Below are positions 52,741 to 62,284 of a DNA stretch of 64,000 nt, in pieces. A program made the position numbers and the translations under genes. This DNA is from Dyadobacter sp. 50-39. GTDB lineage: Bacteria > Bacteroidota > Bacteroidia > Cytophagales > Spirosomataceae. Position 1 is the first letter of the stretch, and each line of letters opens with the position of its first letter. The notes under the pieces are model-generated. The model ran no database searches, was not told the origin of the DNA, and saw nothing but the letters and a program-made list of their open reading frames with translations. The stretch is from contig MKSR01000012.1 of NCBI GenBank assembly GCA_001898145.1, forward strand, positions 1 to 64,000. The letters run 5' to 3'.

Positions 52741-55700
52741 ATGAAAAAAAGTAGTCGACCACTAACGTACCTGGTGACTGTGATGAAAATTGCATGCATA
52801 CCATTTATACTAACCCTGGTGTTCAGCACCTTGTCGCTTGCCAGTAACGGGCTCGCACAGGAGCTGCTGCAACGCAACGTTACCCTTAAAGCCGAGCGCC
52901 AGGAACTGCGCCAGGTGCTGACCAACCTCGAAAAATCGACGGGGGTGCGCTTCTCGTATGTACCCTCGCTGGTACGCAACCAGAAGGTGAGCGTTTCGGC
53001 CGAAAACCAGCGGCTGTCCGTCGTCCTCGACCAGCTGCTCGCGCCGCTCAACATCCGCTATTCGGTTTCCAAAGAATACATTATCCTGAACCGTAAGCCC
53101 AGCAAAGCCTCCGGGACAAACGACACGAGCCTGCTCGATATTTTCGGGGAGGAGGAGACTATGGACCGGATGATCCGTGGAAAAGTCGTGGCTTCCGATA
53201 CAAAAGAGGCGCTGCCGGGCGTGAGCGTGGTAGTGAAGGGCACCCAGCGTGGTACCTCGACCGAGGCAAATGGTACGTTTGAAATAGAAGTCCCCAACGG
53301 CGACGCACAGCTTATTTTCAGCTTTGTGGGATACCTCGCGCAGGAAGTGAATGTAGGAAACCAGTCGGAGCTCGAAGTGACGCTGCTTTCCGATACCAAA
53401 TCATTGCAGGAAGTGGTGGTGATTGGTTATGGAACGGTCAAGAAAGCAGATTTGTCCGCAGCGGTTTCTACCGTTCCCGATATGGACCAGATCAAAAACC
53501 GGCCCGTATTGAATGTCGGCAGCATGATCCAGGGCAAAGTAGCAGGCGTAACGGCCATCAGCAACGGCGGCCATCCCAACCAGGCCCCTAACATTACCAT
53601 TCGCGGTACGGGTTCACGCGGGGGTGAGAGCGTGCTGTACGTAGTCGACGGTGTGCCCAATGCGCCTTACAATCCGGCTGACATTGAATCGATTACCGTT
53701 TTGAAAGATGCGGCTTCGGCGGCTATCTACGGTGCATTCTCCGGCTCGGCCGGGGTTATCCTCATCACCACGCGCCAGGCCGCGCAAGGCAAGCCGAGCA
53801 TCGAATACAGCGGCTTCATGGGTATGAAACAAGCCTGGAAGTTACCGCAATCGCTCACTGCGGCTGACGAAGCGAAGGTATCGAACCTGGCTTACACGAA
53901 TGCCGGCCTCGCCCCGCTCGACGGCTGGGATGCTAGCAAAAACCCGTACGCACAGGTTACCCGCACCGACTGGATCGACGAGATCTTCCGCACGGGTCTC
54001 ATACAGCGTCATAATATCAGTTTCAATGCCGGCACCGACAAGTTTTCGACATTGCTGCAAGGACGCTATGAGCGCGACGAGGGCACGCTGATCAATACCT
54101 ACGCACAGAATTTGTCCGTCCGTTTCAATGCAACGTACAAGTTCACGGATAAGCTCAAACTCCGTCAGGAGCTTTTTTATAACAACAATGACAACCGCGG
54201 CACGGAAACTACGAGCGGTTACAGCGGTACCGTTCTTTCGGCCATTTACATGCCCCGCTCGGCCGTAGCTTATTATGATGACGGCACATTCGGCGGCGTA
54301 GGCCCCCGCGATTCCAAGTACCTCGGTATCCATGGCGACGCGATCAGCCCCGTGGGCACGTTGCTGCGCAACCGGCCTTACAACAAAAGCAACGACATGC
54401 AGTCGGTGACAGAACTGGGGTACTCCGATATTATTCCAGGCCTGAGCTTCCTTACCCGTTTCAGCTATCGTCAGAACAGCTCGTTATGGAAAAGCTTTGA
54501 TCCCAAAAGGACCGAACCGGGCAAGCCGAATAATCAGAATACGCTCTCTTATTCCACTAATCGCGGCTACCACTGGATCTGGGAAAATACGGCCAACTAT
54601 TCCCGCGTCTTCGGACGCCATAACGTAGGCGCAATGGCTTCCATGACCGCCCAGGAAAATGGCAACCGGAATTTCAGCATTGCTGCCAGGGGGTTCGAGA
54701 ATGAAGCCGACTGGGCGCAGTTCTTCGTGAATGCATCCATTTTTGATCAAAACCGTCCTTCGGACGATGAATGGAAAGACCGCAATGCATCGTATGTAGG
54801 ACGCTTGTCATACAGCTGGGCAGATCGTTATTTCGTAACGGCCAGTTATCGTTACGACATAGCCGGACGCCTCGCCGAAGGTTTCCGCGCCAAAGGATAC
54901 CCGGGTTTTACGGGTGCATGGAAAGTCAGTTCGGAGCCATTCTTCAACGTAAAAGGCCTCGATCTCCTGAAACTTCGTGCAAGCTGGGGCCGCATCGGCA
55001 ACATCGGTTCCATCGGCAGGTATTACGGCTATCCGAACCTTACGCCGAACAACACTTACCAGATCGGTAACGGCGCACCTATCAGCAATGGTTTGTATGT
55101 CAGTTCCAGATTCAATCCCGAGCTATCGTGGGAGACTTCCCAGCAAACGGATTTCGGCTTGGATGTAAGCTTGTTGAAAGAAAAGCTGACCATTACTGCC
55201 GACTATTTTAACAAACTGACTTACGACCTGATCAAGCAGCAGGACACCGAATGGACGAATACCAACGGTTATGGGGCGCCTTTCATTAACCAGGGCAAAA
55301 TCAGAAATACCGGCTTTGAATTTGCAGCCAACTGGCGCGACCAGGTCGGCGAATTCAGCTATGAGATCGGCGGTAACTTCGCGACGCTGAAAAACCGGGT
55401 GGATTATATCGATGAAAACCCGAAATCGGTGTGGACACATGGCGATGCTTGGAGAAGCATCCTGGTGCCTTTCCGCTCTACGGTAGGCCAGCCCTATTTC
55501 TCTTATTGGCTGATCAAGAATGCAGGTATTTTCCAAACCGACGAAGCCGCTGCTGCCTATGTAGGTCCTACCGGCGACCGCATTCAGCCTAATGCGAAAG
55601 CGGGCGACCTGAAATTCGTAGACGAAAACGGCGACGGCAAGATCGACGATTCCGACCGCGTGTACATGGGCAATGCGTTCCCGAAAGTGACCTACGGCAT

Positions 55701-56181
55701 TACCGCGAATGCGAATTGGAAAAACTTTGATTTCAGCATCTTCTTCCAGGGTGTCGGCGGAGTGAAACTGTTTAATGCATTCAAGCAATCGACCTTGAAT
55801 GGTGCTGAGCAGGGCTACAACCGCTGGGACAAAATTCTCGACGCATGGTCGGAAACCAATACGGGCTCCGACATCCCGAAAATCCGGGCTAACGATCCGA
55901 ACAAGAATTTCTCGACCAATTCGGACTGGTACCTCGAAAACGGCAATTACCTGCGTTTGAAAAACCTCATCATCGGCTATACGTTCAAAAGCAAACCGGG
56001 TAAGCCGAGCCTGCGCGTATACGTGAGCGGCGACAACCTCCTGACATTTACAAAATACTCAGGTATGGACCCCGAGATCGGCAGCCAGCTCATCGATGGC
56101 CGCTATACTGCACCGGGCCTCGACGGCGGCCAGTATCCGGTAGCCCGCGTTTACTCAGCCGGTGTGAAGCTGAAATTTTAA
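52741..56181 (+). CDS. SusC/RagA-type TonB-linked outer membrane protein with STN domain, unit 2
   Basis: A 1146-residue receptor from ATG 52741, which begins a signal segment (MKKSSRPLTYLVTVMKIACI); the frame is open upstream to 52630 without signal character. STN domain about 45-120 (LKAERQELRQVLTNLEKSTG), CarboxypepD_reg about 145-225 (IRGKVVASDTKEALPGVSVV), TonB-type motif VVVIGYGTVKKADL, plug with GTGSRGGESVLYVVDGVPNA, and barrel ending YSAGVKLKF. Paired with the SusD gene 35 bp downstream. Confidence 0.96.
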   Translation: MKKSSRPLTYLVTVMKIACIPFILTLVFSTLSLASNGLAQELLQRNVTLKAERQELRQVLTNLEKSTGVRFSYVPSLVRNQKVSVSAENQRLSVVLDQLLAPLNIRYSVSKEYIILNRKPSKASGTNDTSLLDIFGEEETMDRMIRGKVVASDTKEALPGVSVVVKGTQRGTSTEANGTFEIEVPNGDAQLIFSFVGYLAQEVNVGNQSELEVTLLSDTKSLQEVVVIGYGTVKKADLSAAVSTVPDMDQIKNRPVLNVGSMIQGKVAGVTAISNGGHPNQAPNITIRGTGSRGGESVLYVVDGVPNAPYNPADIESITVLKDAASAAIYGAFSGSAGVILITTRQAAQGKPSIEYSGFMGMKQAWKLPQSLTAADEAKVSNLAYTNAGLAPLDGWDASKNPYAQVTRTDWIDEIFRTGLIQRHNISFNAGTDKFSTLLQGRYERDEGTLINTYAQNLSVRFNATYKFTDKLKLRQELFYNNNDNRGTETTSGYSGTVLSAIYMPRSAVAYYDDGTFGGVGPRDSKYLGIHGDAISPVGTLLRNRPYNKSNDMQSVTELGYSDIIPGLSFLTRFSYRQNSSLWKSFDPKRTEPGKPNNQNTLSYSTNRGYHWIWENTANYSRVFGRHNVGAMASMTAQENGNRNFSIAARGFENEADWAQFFVNASIFDQNRPSDDEWKDRNASYVGRLSYSWADRYFVTASYRYDIAGRLAEGFRAKGYPGFTGAWKVSSEPFFNVKGLDLLKLRASWGRIGNIGSIGRYYGYPNLTPNNTYQIGNGAPISNGLYVSSRFNPELSWETSQQTDFGLDVSLLKEKLTITADYFNKLTYDLIKQQDTEWTNTNGYGAPFINQGKIRNTGFEFAANWRDQVGEFSYEIGGNFATLKNRVDYIDENPKSVWTHGDAWRSILVPFRSTVGQPYFSYWLIKNAGIFQTDEAAAAYVGPTGDRIQPNAKAGDLKFVDENGDGKIDDSDRVYMGNAFPKVTYGITANANWKNFDFSIFFQGVGGVKLFNAFKQSTLNGAEQGYNRWDKILDAWSETNTGSDIPKIRANDPNKNFSTNSDWYLENGNYLRLKNLIIGYTFKSKPGKPSLRVYVSGDNLLTFTKYSGMDPEIGSQLIDGRYTAPGLDGGQYPVARVYSAGVKLKF

Positions 56182-56216
56182 TTGCAAGAGATTCGACCAA
56201 ACAAAGACTTTGACTC

Positions 56217-57815
56217 ATGAAACATATCATTAAAAATGCGGGTCTTGCCATTGTAATGGCCGTTAGCGCGTCCGCATGTACCGAAAGCTGGGTGGATACC
56301 AAACCCAACGGCTCCCCTACCACGGCGTTCTTCTGGAAAAGCGATGAGGATTTGAACAAAGCCGTGGCCGCCATGTACGCGCCGATGGGCTACGAAAATA
56401 CCTGGGGACGTAACCTGTTCTGGATGCAGAACGCAAGCGACGACATCGTGACGGGCCGCGTGCGTGCAGAAAGCGATAACATCAAAAACTTCAATATCAC
56501 CGGTCGCGAAGGCTCCATTGCTAATTGCTGGAACGACGTGTACTGGATGCTGAACAAGGCCAACCAGGTGATCCAGGGCGTTCCGACGGCCACCGGCGTA
56601 TCCGATGCCGTGAAAAACCGTGCACTGGGCGAGGCATATTTCATCCGTGGTTTTGCGCATTTCTGGCTGGCTTATTCATGGGGCCATAAAGACCTCGGAG
56701 TACCGTTCGACGGGCCTGAGAACGCGGAATTCGGCAAACGCATTCCACCGCAGTTGCCTTCGGTAACCGACAACTACGCCCAGATTATCAGCGACCTGCA
56801 AAAAGCTGCGGACCTGCTCCCATTGTTCCAAACCTACGGTGCGGGCGATCAGGGACGTGCGCACAAGGCCGCTGCATGGGGTTACATGGTCAAGGTCTAC
56901 GCTTACTGGGCGCAATATGACGCTTCAAAATGGGCGCTCATTCCGGACCTGGCTGATAAGATTAAAAACGAAGGCGGGCGGGCGCTGGTAACCGGCAAGG
57001 GCAGTGCCGCAGCGAACTACCAGGCCGTTTTCACCATCGAAAACAACTGGACGAGCGAATACATCTGGTCGGTGAACTCGGGGATCCAGGGCGGTTCCAT
57101 CTTCCCGGGTGTGGCGTTGGAGAACAAGGGATGGGGTATTTTCAATGGCTGGGGCTATTTCCAGCCTACGGAAGAACTCTATGAGGAGTATGAAGCCAAG
57201 GACCCGCGCCGCGAAGTTACGATCCTGAAATTCGGGGATAAATTCACCTATTTCGGCAAAGAGCGCTCCTATTTCTCGACCAACAGCCTTTCCGGCTTCC
57301 AGATTCGCAAATACATGGAGCCTTACAGCTACGGCAGCAATGAGAATGCGGGAAGCAATACCATGATCAACCAGAATGGCGACGGGCCGTCGACCCGCCT
57401 GAACTTGCCGCTGATGCGCTACGCGGAGATTTTGCTCTTCAAAGCGGAGGCGTTGATCAAGCAGGGCAAGAATGCGGAAGCAGCCGCACCGCTGAACGAA
57501 ATACGCGCCCGAGTAGGGCTGGCGCCGATCGCATTGCCTACCCTCGCCGATCTCAAACATGAGCGCCGCGTAGAACTCGCCTGCGAATGGACCGATCGCC
57601 TCGCCGACCTGAAACGCTGGGGCGATTACGATAAGATCAATATGCCGCTCCACGGCCGCATTCACGAGAATAAAACCGATCCTGCTTCGGCTTACAAAAT
57701 ACAGGTGATATGGCCGGCACGCAGCTTCGACCCAGGCAAACACATGGCCTGGCCCATGAACCCCGATGAAATTTCACGCAGCAACGGCGCCTATAAGCAG
57801 ACACCGGGGTGGTGA
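56217..57815 (+). CDS. SusD/RagB-type nutrient-binding lipoprotein, unit 2
   Basis: A 532-residue SusD-like protein (signal MKHIIKNAGLAIVMAVSASA followed by Cys21 as lipobox). Features: WVDTKPNGSPTTAFFWKSDE, RALGEAYFIRGFAHFWLAYS, GVPFDGPENAEF, LPLMRYAEILLFKAEALIKQ and LKHERRVELACEWTDRLADL with RWGDYDKI. It follows SusC and completes the pair. Confidence 0.96.
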   Translation: MKHIIKNAGLAIVMAVSASACTESWVDTKPNGSPTTAFFWKSDEDLNKAVAAMYAPMGYENTWGRNLFWMQNASDDIVTGRVRAESDNIKNFNITGREGSIANCWNDVYWMLNKANQVIQGVPTATGVSDAVKNRALGEAYFIRGFAHFWLAYSWGHKDLGVPFDGPENAEFGKRIPPQLPSVTDNYAQIISDLQKAADLLPLFQTYGAGDQGRAHKAAAWGYMVKVYAYWAQYDASKWALIPDLADKIKNEGGRALVTGKGSAAANYQAVFTIENNWTSEYIWSVNSGIQGGSIFPGVALENKGWGIFNGWGYFQPTEELYEEYEAKDPRREVTILKFGDKFTYFGKERSYFSTNSLSGFQIRKYMEPYSYGSNENAGSNTMINQNGDGPSTRLNLPLMRYAEILLFKAEALIKQGKNAEAAAPLNEIRARVGLAPIALPTLADLKHERRVELACEWTDRLADLKRWGDYDKINMPLHGRIHENKTDPASAYKIQVIWPARSFDPGKHMAWPMNPDEISRSNGAYKQTPGW

Positions 57816-57880
57816 TGGAGATCCATTTGAATTTTCATCATGAGTTAACATTAATCGTATATTTTTGGCATTGACAACAG

Positions 57881-57905
57881 GAGACCCTTCGGGGTCTTTT
57901 GTTTT
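57881..57905 (+). terminator. Intrinsic terminator with UUCG loop after susD
   Basis: A 6-bp stem AGACCC/GGGTCT closed by TTCG, then TTTTGTTTT. It lies between susD and the phosphatase gene; a TATTTTTG -7-like box at 57860-57867 just before it could start a separate transcript. Confidence 0.65.
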
Positions 57906-57932
57906 ATAGTTTATCAATCATCTCTATACCCA

Positions 57933-58775
57933 ATGAAAAAAATTGCCCTTTACCTACTCGCATTCGTTTCGCTCGCCAGTGCAGCGCATGCGCAGAAAAC
58001 CGCAACTATGAATGTAGGTTCCTATAACCTGCGCTACAACACCCCCAATGACGGCGTCAATGCCTGGCCCAACCGCAAAGAGAATGTAAAAGGGCTCATC
58101 CGTTTTCATGAGTTCGACATTTTCGGCGTACAGGAAGCACTGGTAGGCCAGTTGAAAGACGTTGCCGAGCTTCCTGAATTTGCATATTATGGCAAAGGCC
58201 GTGACGATGGCAAGAAAGGCGGCGAGCATTCAGCCATTTTTTACAAAAAAGACCGCTTCAAACTGCTCAAATCGGGAGACTTCTGGCTGAGCGAAACCCC
58301 GGACAAACCGGGCCTGGGCTGGGATGCCAAATGCTGCAACCGCATTTGCTCATGGGCGCAGTTTGAGGATGTGAATACCAAAAAGAAATTTTATTTCTTC
58401 AACGTGCATTTCGACCACCAGGGCGTAGAAGCGCGCAGGCAATCGGGCCATTTGATGGTGAAAAAGATCAAGGAAATTGCCGGAAACAGTACCGTCATCC
58501 TCACCGGCGACTTCAACTCGACGCCGGATACCGAGCAGATGAAGACGATTGCCGGCCTGCTCAACGACAGCCACGATGTGACCAAACAAGCTCCTTACGG
58601 GCCGGAAGGCACGTTTAACAGCTTCAAATTCGACGCGGCCATGAAGACCCGCATCGATTATATTTTCGTGAGCAAAAATGTGGATGTATTAAAGTACGGC
58701 GTACTGACTGACTCGAAAGAACAGCGTTATCCGTCGGATCACCAGCCGGTGTTGGTGAAGGTGGCAATTAAGTAA
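57933..58775 (+). CDS. Secreted endonuclease/exonuclease/phosphatase family protein
   Basis: A 280-residue protein with signal peptide (MKKIALYLLAFVSLASAAHA) and an EEP domain: VGSYNLRYN, FDIFGVQEAL (metal Glu), FNVHFDHQGVEARR (catalytic His), ILTGDFNSTPDT (Asp/Asn), MKTRIDYIFVS and YPSDHQPVLV (catalytic His). Secreted members cleave phosphodiesters or phosphomonoesters in DNA, lipids or inositol phosphates. Its neighbourhood suggests work with SusC/SusD unit 2. Confidence 0.92.
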   Translation: MKKIALYLLAFVSLASAAHAQKTATMNVGSYNLRYNTPNDGVNAWPNRKENVKGLIRFHEFDIFGVQEALVGQLKDVAELPEFAYYGKGRDDGKKGGEHSAIFYKKDRFKLLKSGDFWLSETPDKPGLGWDAKCCNRICSWAQFEDVNTKKKFYFFNVHFDHQGVEARRQSGHLMVKKIKEIAGNSTVILTGDFNSTPDTEQMKTIAGLLNDSHDVTKQAPYGPEGTFNSFKFDAAMKTRIDYIFVSKNVDVLKYGVLTDSKEQRYPSDHQPVLVKVAIK

Positions 58776-58785
58776 GACTTCGGAT

Positions 58786-58998
58786 TTAAGACTCGGCAGC
58801 CGGTTTTGGTGATTGGATATTTCGGTCACCAGAGCCGGTTGCTTTTATTTTATCGAAATCAGGGAGGCCACACCTCTCCAAAATTTCATTGGCCCTGTCC
58901 ACCTTCTCCTTAAACAGGTTCATTTCTAGATACCTGTCTAGAGATTTGTCCACCTTTAAAGTTTTCGGTCTGAAACTTCTTTCGAGCTCTTTTTTCAT
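58786..58998 (-). CDS. Small protein partner of the DUF6934-like gene, 70 aa
   Basis: A basic, helical 70-residue protein (KSLDRYLEMNLFKEKVDRAN in the middle, then EILERCGLPDFDKI). It begins 6 nt after the stop of the upstream gene, so the two form a tight pair. No domain is recognised with confidence. Confidence 0.6.
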   Translation of the reverse strand: MKKELERSFRPKTLKVDKSLDRYLEMNLFKEKVDRANEILERCGLPDFDKIKATGSGDRNIQSPKPAAES

Positions 58999-59004
58999 TT
59001 TTCT

Positions 59005-59445
59005 CTACTTTTTCCTGATAACAAGAAATGCCTGATAATCGATCCCCGCTGTAAACGCCTCCCAAGCATCATTTTTTAAGCCGTAGACCTCAAAATCAGC
59101 ATTAATAACTTCCAGATTATTGGTTATTGCCATTCTGTAAAGTCTGGTTCTGGTTTTATTGCTCCCTTCTACGAATACTTTTGCATTTGGGAATCTGTCA
59201 GTAAAGTAATAGAGGGTCACCGCTACGGTTGCCATTACTTTCAAAGTGTCCCCATTATTCGTTACAACGCTATCGTCAAAATCACCCTCACGAATCTTAT
59301 CGCCGAACCCCAGATTGAATATACCTAATAATCTGGTTTTACTATATACAACCAGCTTCGGCACGTCACCTCGGGGCCCCTGGCTTACAAATTCGTAAGT
59401 CATAGACGTCTCACCTTTCGTTATTTCATATCGTTCATAGTGCAT
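59005..59445 (-). CDS. DUF6934-like hypothetical protein
   Basis: A 146-residue soluble protein with a single alpha/beta domain (YEFVSQGPRGDVPKLVVYSK, then NAKVFVEGSNKTRTRLYRMA). It resembles the Bacteroidota family DUF6934, which occurs as a two-gene unit with a small partner. The function is unknown; a toxin-antitoxin-like role is only a guess from size and pairing. Confidence 0.6.
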   Translation of the reverse strand: MHYERYEITKGETSMTYEFVSQGPRGDVPKLVVYSKTRLLGIFNLGFGDKIREGDFDDSVVTNNGDTLKVMATVAVTLYYFTDRFPNAKVFVEGSNKTRTRLYRMAITNNLEVINADFEVYGLKNDAWEAFTAGIDYQAFLVIRKK

Positions 59446-59499
59446 GTGGATGCGAATTTAAATATTAAATTGTGACAGTCTTTTCTAACTTTCCTGTCT

Positions 59500-60174
59500 G
59501 TGCTAACTTGTATTAACCGCCTGATCATTTGTGCATTGGCCAGCCTCGCATTCGCGTCGAAGGAAAGCGTCAAAATCAAAATTGTTGCCCCAACAGCCTG
59601 GAATGACCGGAAGGCGCTTTTGCTGACAAGGGAGAAAGGCTTTGCTGCGGTGGTGCATTCGATCAGGCTGGGATTTGATACCACGCACTTGAATATGGAT
59701 TCGGATTTGCTTCCTGATTTGTACCAGTTCCGGGTTTCGCGAAAGAAGGGTGCGCTCACATTCTTTTTTGATCCGGGCACGGAAATACGGCTGGATACGG
59801 TAAACCTGGCGAAATCGGCGGTGACTCACTCCAAAAGCAATGAAGAATGGCGGGAATATGAGACGCGGATACAGAACCCCTCCGACCAGCGCCTGAATGC
59901 ATTCGTACGCGCAGAAGCTAGTGCCAAAAAGCGGAACCTGGCCGACAGCTCCCGGTATTGGGTAACAGCGCAGACAGCCGAGCGCGAACAGCTATGGAAT
60001 GCAACGGCCGATTTCATTACGAATCGTCCGAAATCTTACGTAAGCTTGTACTTGCTGAAAGTCAACTGGTTTGCTCTCAAAAACAGGAACCTTTTTGAGA
60101 AGCTGGACCGTTCCCTGTCGCACCACCGGAACTACCGTTTTTTGAAAGACCGATCAGGTGGCAGAAATCCATAA
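59500..60174 (+). pseudogene. Truncated DUF4369/TlpA-like thiol-disulfide protein fragment
   Basis: A 224-residue frame starting at GTG 59500 with a weak signal segment (LIICALASLAFASKE). It resembles the N-terminal DUF4369 domain of Bacteroidota TlpA/AhpC-like proteins, including the final FEKLDRSLSHHRNYRFLKDR that normally precedes a thioredoxin domain. Here the frame ends nine codons later and no CxxC thioredoxin domain follows. It looks like the broken front part of such a gene. It precedes the amidohydrolase gene by 56 bp. Confidence 0.6.
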
Positions 60175-60230
60175 CGCACTCCGGAAAGGCGTGAAAGTAG
60201 ATTTGATTAACTCCCTGAACCCTGAAAACA

Positions 60231-61547
60231 ATGCGAAAAAACACGCTTCGGCTGATAACCTGCCAGCTTGCACTGATTACAGCATTATATAGTTGCAACA
60301 AAACACCCGAAAACCCCGCGACGAAACCGGTGCGAATCAGGGAAATAAATGAGAAAGAGATTGCTTCCAGGAAATCGACCATCGCAATTACCGGCGCAAC
60401 CATTATCGACGGGCGCGGCGGATCACCCATAAGCGATGGCTGCGTAATCGTGACAGATGGCATTATCAGTGCTGTCGGCAAAGCAGCGGATATTGAAATA
60501 CCAAGGAATGCACAGATTGTCAACGCCCGCGGCCTCACATTACTTCCGGGCTTTATCGATTCCCATTTCCATCTGGATGGCGTGCACGGGCTTCCCGCAC
60601 AATTTCTTCAAAACGGTGTCACATCAGTACGCGACCCGGGAGCGTGGATGGAAGCATACGCCGAAGAAAGGAAGAGCGGCCAGCCCATACCACGGCTTTT
60701 CCTTGCGGGCCCGCACATCGATATGTTCCCGCCCGCCTACCCACGAGACGCATACGTGGTCAGGGATGCCGACGAGGCCGTGCGCGAGGTGAACCACCTT
60801 GCCGATGAGGGAGCTTCGGTGATCAAGGTGTATTTCCGGCTGCCGCCGGCCATTATCGCCGCTGTCTGCAAAGCCGCCCATGCCAGGGGTATTCCCGTGA
60901 CCGGACACCTGGAAACGACAGAGGCCAAAGAGGCGATCGAGGCGGGCCTGGACGGGATCGAACATATCACTTCATTCGGTCTCACGCTCGTGCCGCAAAG
61001 AGAAGGAGAAAAATACCGCCAGATGGTCCTGGCCGATAACAATGCGCGTAAACAGGGCAGATACGAGGTCTGGAAAAACATCGATCCGGATAGTCCGGCT
61101 ACCGATTCCCTCGGTATTTTCCTTCACGGGAAAGGCACATTCGTGAGTCCGACGCTCGGCGCATTTGAGTACCAGGCGGCGACAGGACAGCCTACCGACA
61201 CAGCCCGTTTGGAAGGATTTGGTAAAATGAAAAAGATCACCGGCAAACTGCACCGTGCCGGTGCCCGGATCGTCGTCGGTTCGCATTCGATGATCACTTA
61301 TGCGGAAACCGGCTGGGCATTCCAACGAGAAATGGAGCTGCTGGTCGACAGCGGGCTCAGTCCCGCGGAGGTCATTACCGCCGGAACAATCCAGAATGCA
61401 CGGTTTTTCCGGATCGAAGATCGTCTGGGAAGCATTGAAAAAGGGAAACAGGCCGATCTGATCCTCATTAAAGGCGACCCTTTGAAGAACATCTCCGCCG
61501 CTCGGAACGTTAACAAGGTTATGCTAAATGGTGTTTGGGTTAAATAA
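60231..61547 (+). CDS. Amidohydrolase-family lipoprotein
   Basis: A 438-residue metal-dependent hydrolase with lipoprotein signal (Cys22 in LYSCNK). Motifs: ATIIDGRGGSPISDG, LLPGFIDSHFHLDG (metal HxH), VTSVRDPGAW, a Lys in SVIKVYFR (likely carbamylated), VTGHLETTEA (His), GIEHITSFG (His) and VVGSHSMITYAETGWAFQRE, where the usual metal Asp is not obvious. The C-terminus has LGSIEKGKQADLIL. It resembles imidazolonepropionase/prolidase-like Xaa-Pro hydrolases. The exact substrate cannot be told. Confidence 0.88.
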   Translation: MRKNTLRLITCQLALITALYSCNKTPENPATKPVRIREINEKEIASRKSTIAITGATIIDGRGGSPISDGCVIVTDGIISAVGKAADIEIPRNAQIVNARGLTLLPGFIDSHFHLDGVHGLPAQFLQNGVTSVRDPGAWMEAYAEERKSGQPIPRLFLAGPHIDMFPPAYPRDAYVVRDADEAVREVNHLADEGASVIKVYFRLPPAIIAAVCKAAHARGIPVTGHLETTEAKEAIEAGLDGIEHITSFGLTLVPQREGEKYRQMVLADNNARKQGRYEVWKNIDPDSPATDSLGIFLHGKGTFVSPTLGAFEYQAATGQPTDTARLEGFGKMKKITGKLHRAGARIVVGSHSMITYAETGWAFQREMELLVDSGLSPAEVITAGTIQNARFFRIEDRLGSIEKGKQADLILIKGDPLKNISAARNVNKVMLNGVWVK

Positions 61548-61583
61548 GTAAGAATAATTCAATTGCTTCTAAACGACTAGACT

Positions 61584-61876
61584 ATGAAAATCTCCCTCTG
61601 ATCGTCCTGAGTATATTGCTCCTCTACACTTCCCATCAGGCCGTCGCACAGGCCGAAGACGAAAAGCTGGATCTTCCCGGAGATAACCTCAATCTATATG
61701 CTGTTTTAAAGCTCTTTCAGGAATCCGAAACGCTGGAAGGCTTTGAACGAAAACTGAATGAGGAAGATTCGGAGATCAACAATCTCGACCTCGATGGCAA
61801 TCGGGAACCGTTGCCGAAACGCCTAATCCCGGCTACACGGGCAACGAGGGGTGGAACTGCCTGTCGTTCAGCATAG
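61584..61876 (+). pseudogene. Frameshifted and truncated secreted-protein gene
   Basis: From ATG 61584 the frame stops after five codons, but removal of two bases near 61597 (a CT duplication) restores a signal peptide (MKISLIVLSILLLYTSHQA). It then joins the downstream frame LDLPGDNLNLYAVLKLFQ ... FERKLNEEDSEINNLDLDG. That segment matches the start of a Bacteroidota secreted-protein family I know by sight but cannot name. After it the frame turns to unrelated sequence and stops, so the gene is dead on two counts. Confidence 0.6.
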
Positions 61877-61966
61877 TAAACGCCCGGCCCGGCAAACACT
61901 CGCAAGCCGTCCGGCGCCGACCGGCCGCCCAAAGAGCTCCCCGCGCTCATCGCGGGAGGGGGAGCG

Positions 61967-62284
61967 ATTTTACTGGATGAAAGTCTACCACGCAAAATAC
62001 GCTACGATTTTGCCCCTGGTCACGAAATCTGGTCAGTCCGGGACAAGGGCTGGCTTGGGAAAAAGAATGGGGAGCTACTTCGACTCATGAAACAAGAGGG
62101 CTTCGAGGTATTTGTGACAGTAGATCGAAATTTACCCTATCAACAAAATATTCAAAAGTTACCCGTGTCCATCTTTGTACTTTGTGCCTACAACAACCGC
62201 AGGGAAACGCTCAAAAAACTAATTCCCAAAATCTTGGAGAGAATCGCACAGGGCATCACCGAAAATGTAACCGAAATCTATTGA
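61967..62284 (+). CDS. DUF5615 PIN-like protein without a normal start codon
   Basis: About 105 residues match the DUF5615 PIN-like family over its whole length: ILLDESLPRK, GHEIWSVRDKGWLGKKNGEL, FEVFVTVDRNLPYQQN and FVLCAYNNRRETLKKL. The acidic positions of the PIN site (LDES, NGEL, TVDRN) are kept. The usual MK start is missing: the first possible codon in place is ATT at 61967 behind a purine-rich GGGAGGGGGAG, and the first ATG (62087) would lose a third of the domain. It may use a rare start or be a remnant. DUF5615 proteins usually pair with a DUF433 antitoxin; none is seen here. Confidence 0.6.
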   Translation: MLLDESLPRKIRYDFAPGHEIWSVRDKGWLGKKNGELLRLMKQEGFEVFVTVDRNLPYQQNIQKLPVSIFVLCAYNNRRETLKKLIPKILERIAQGITENVTEIY

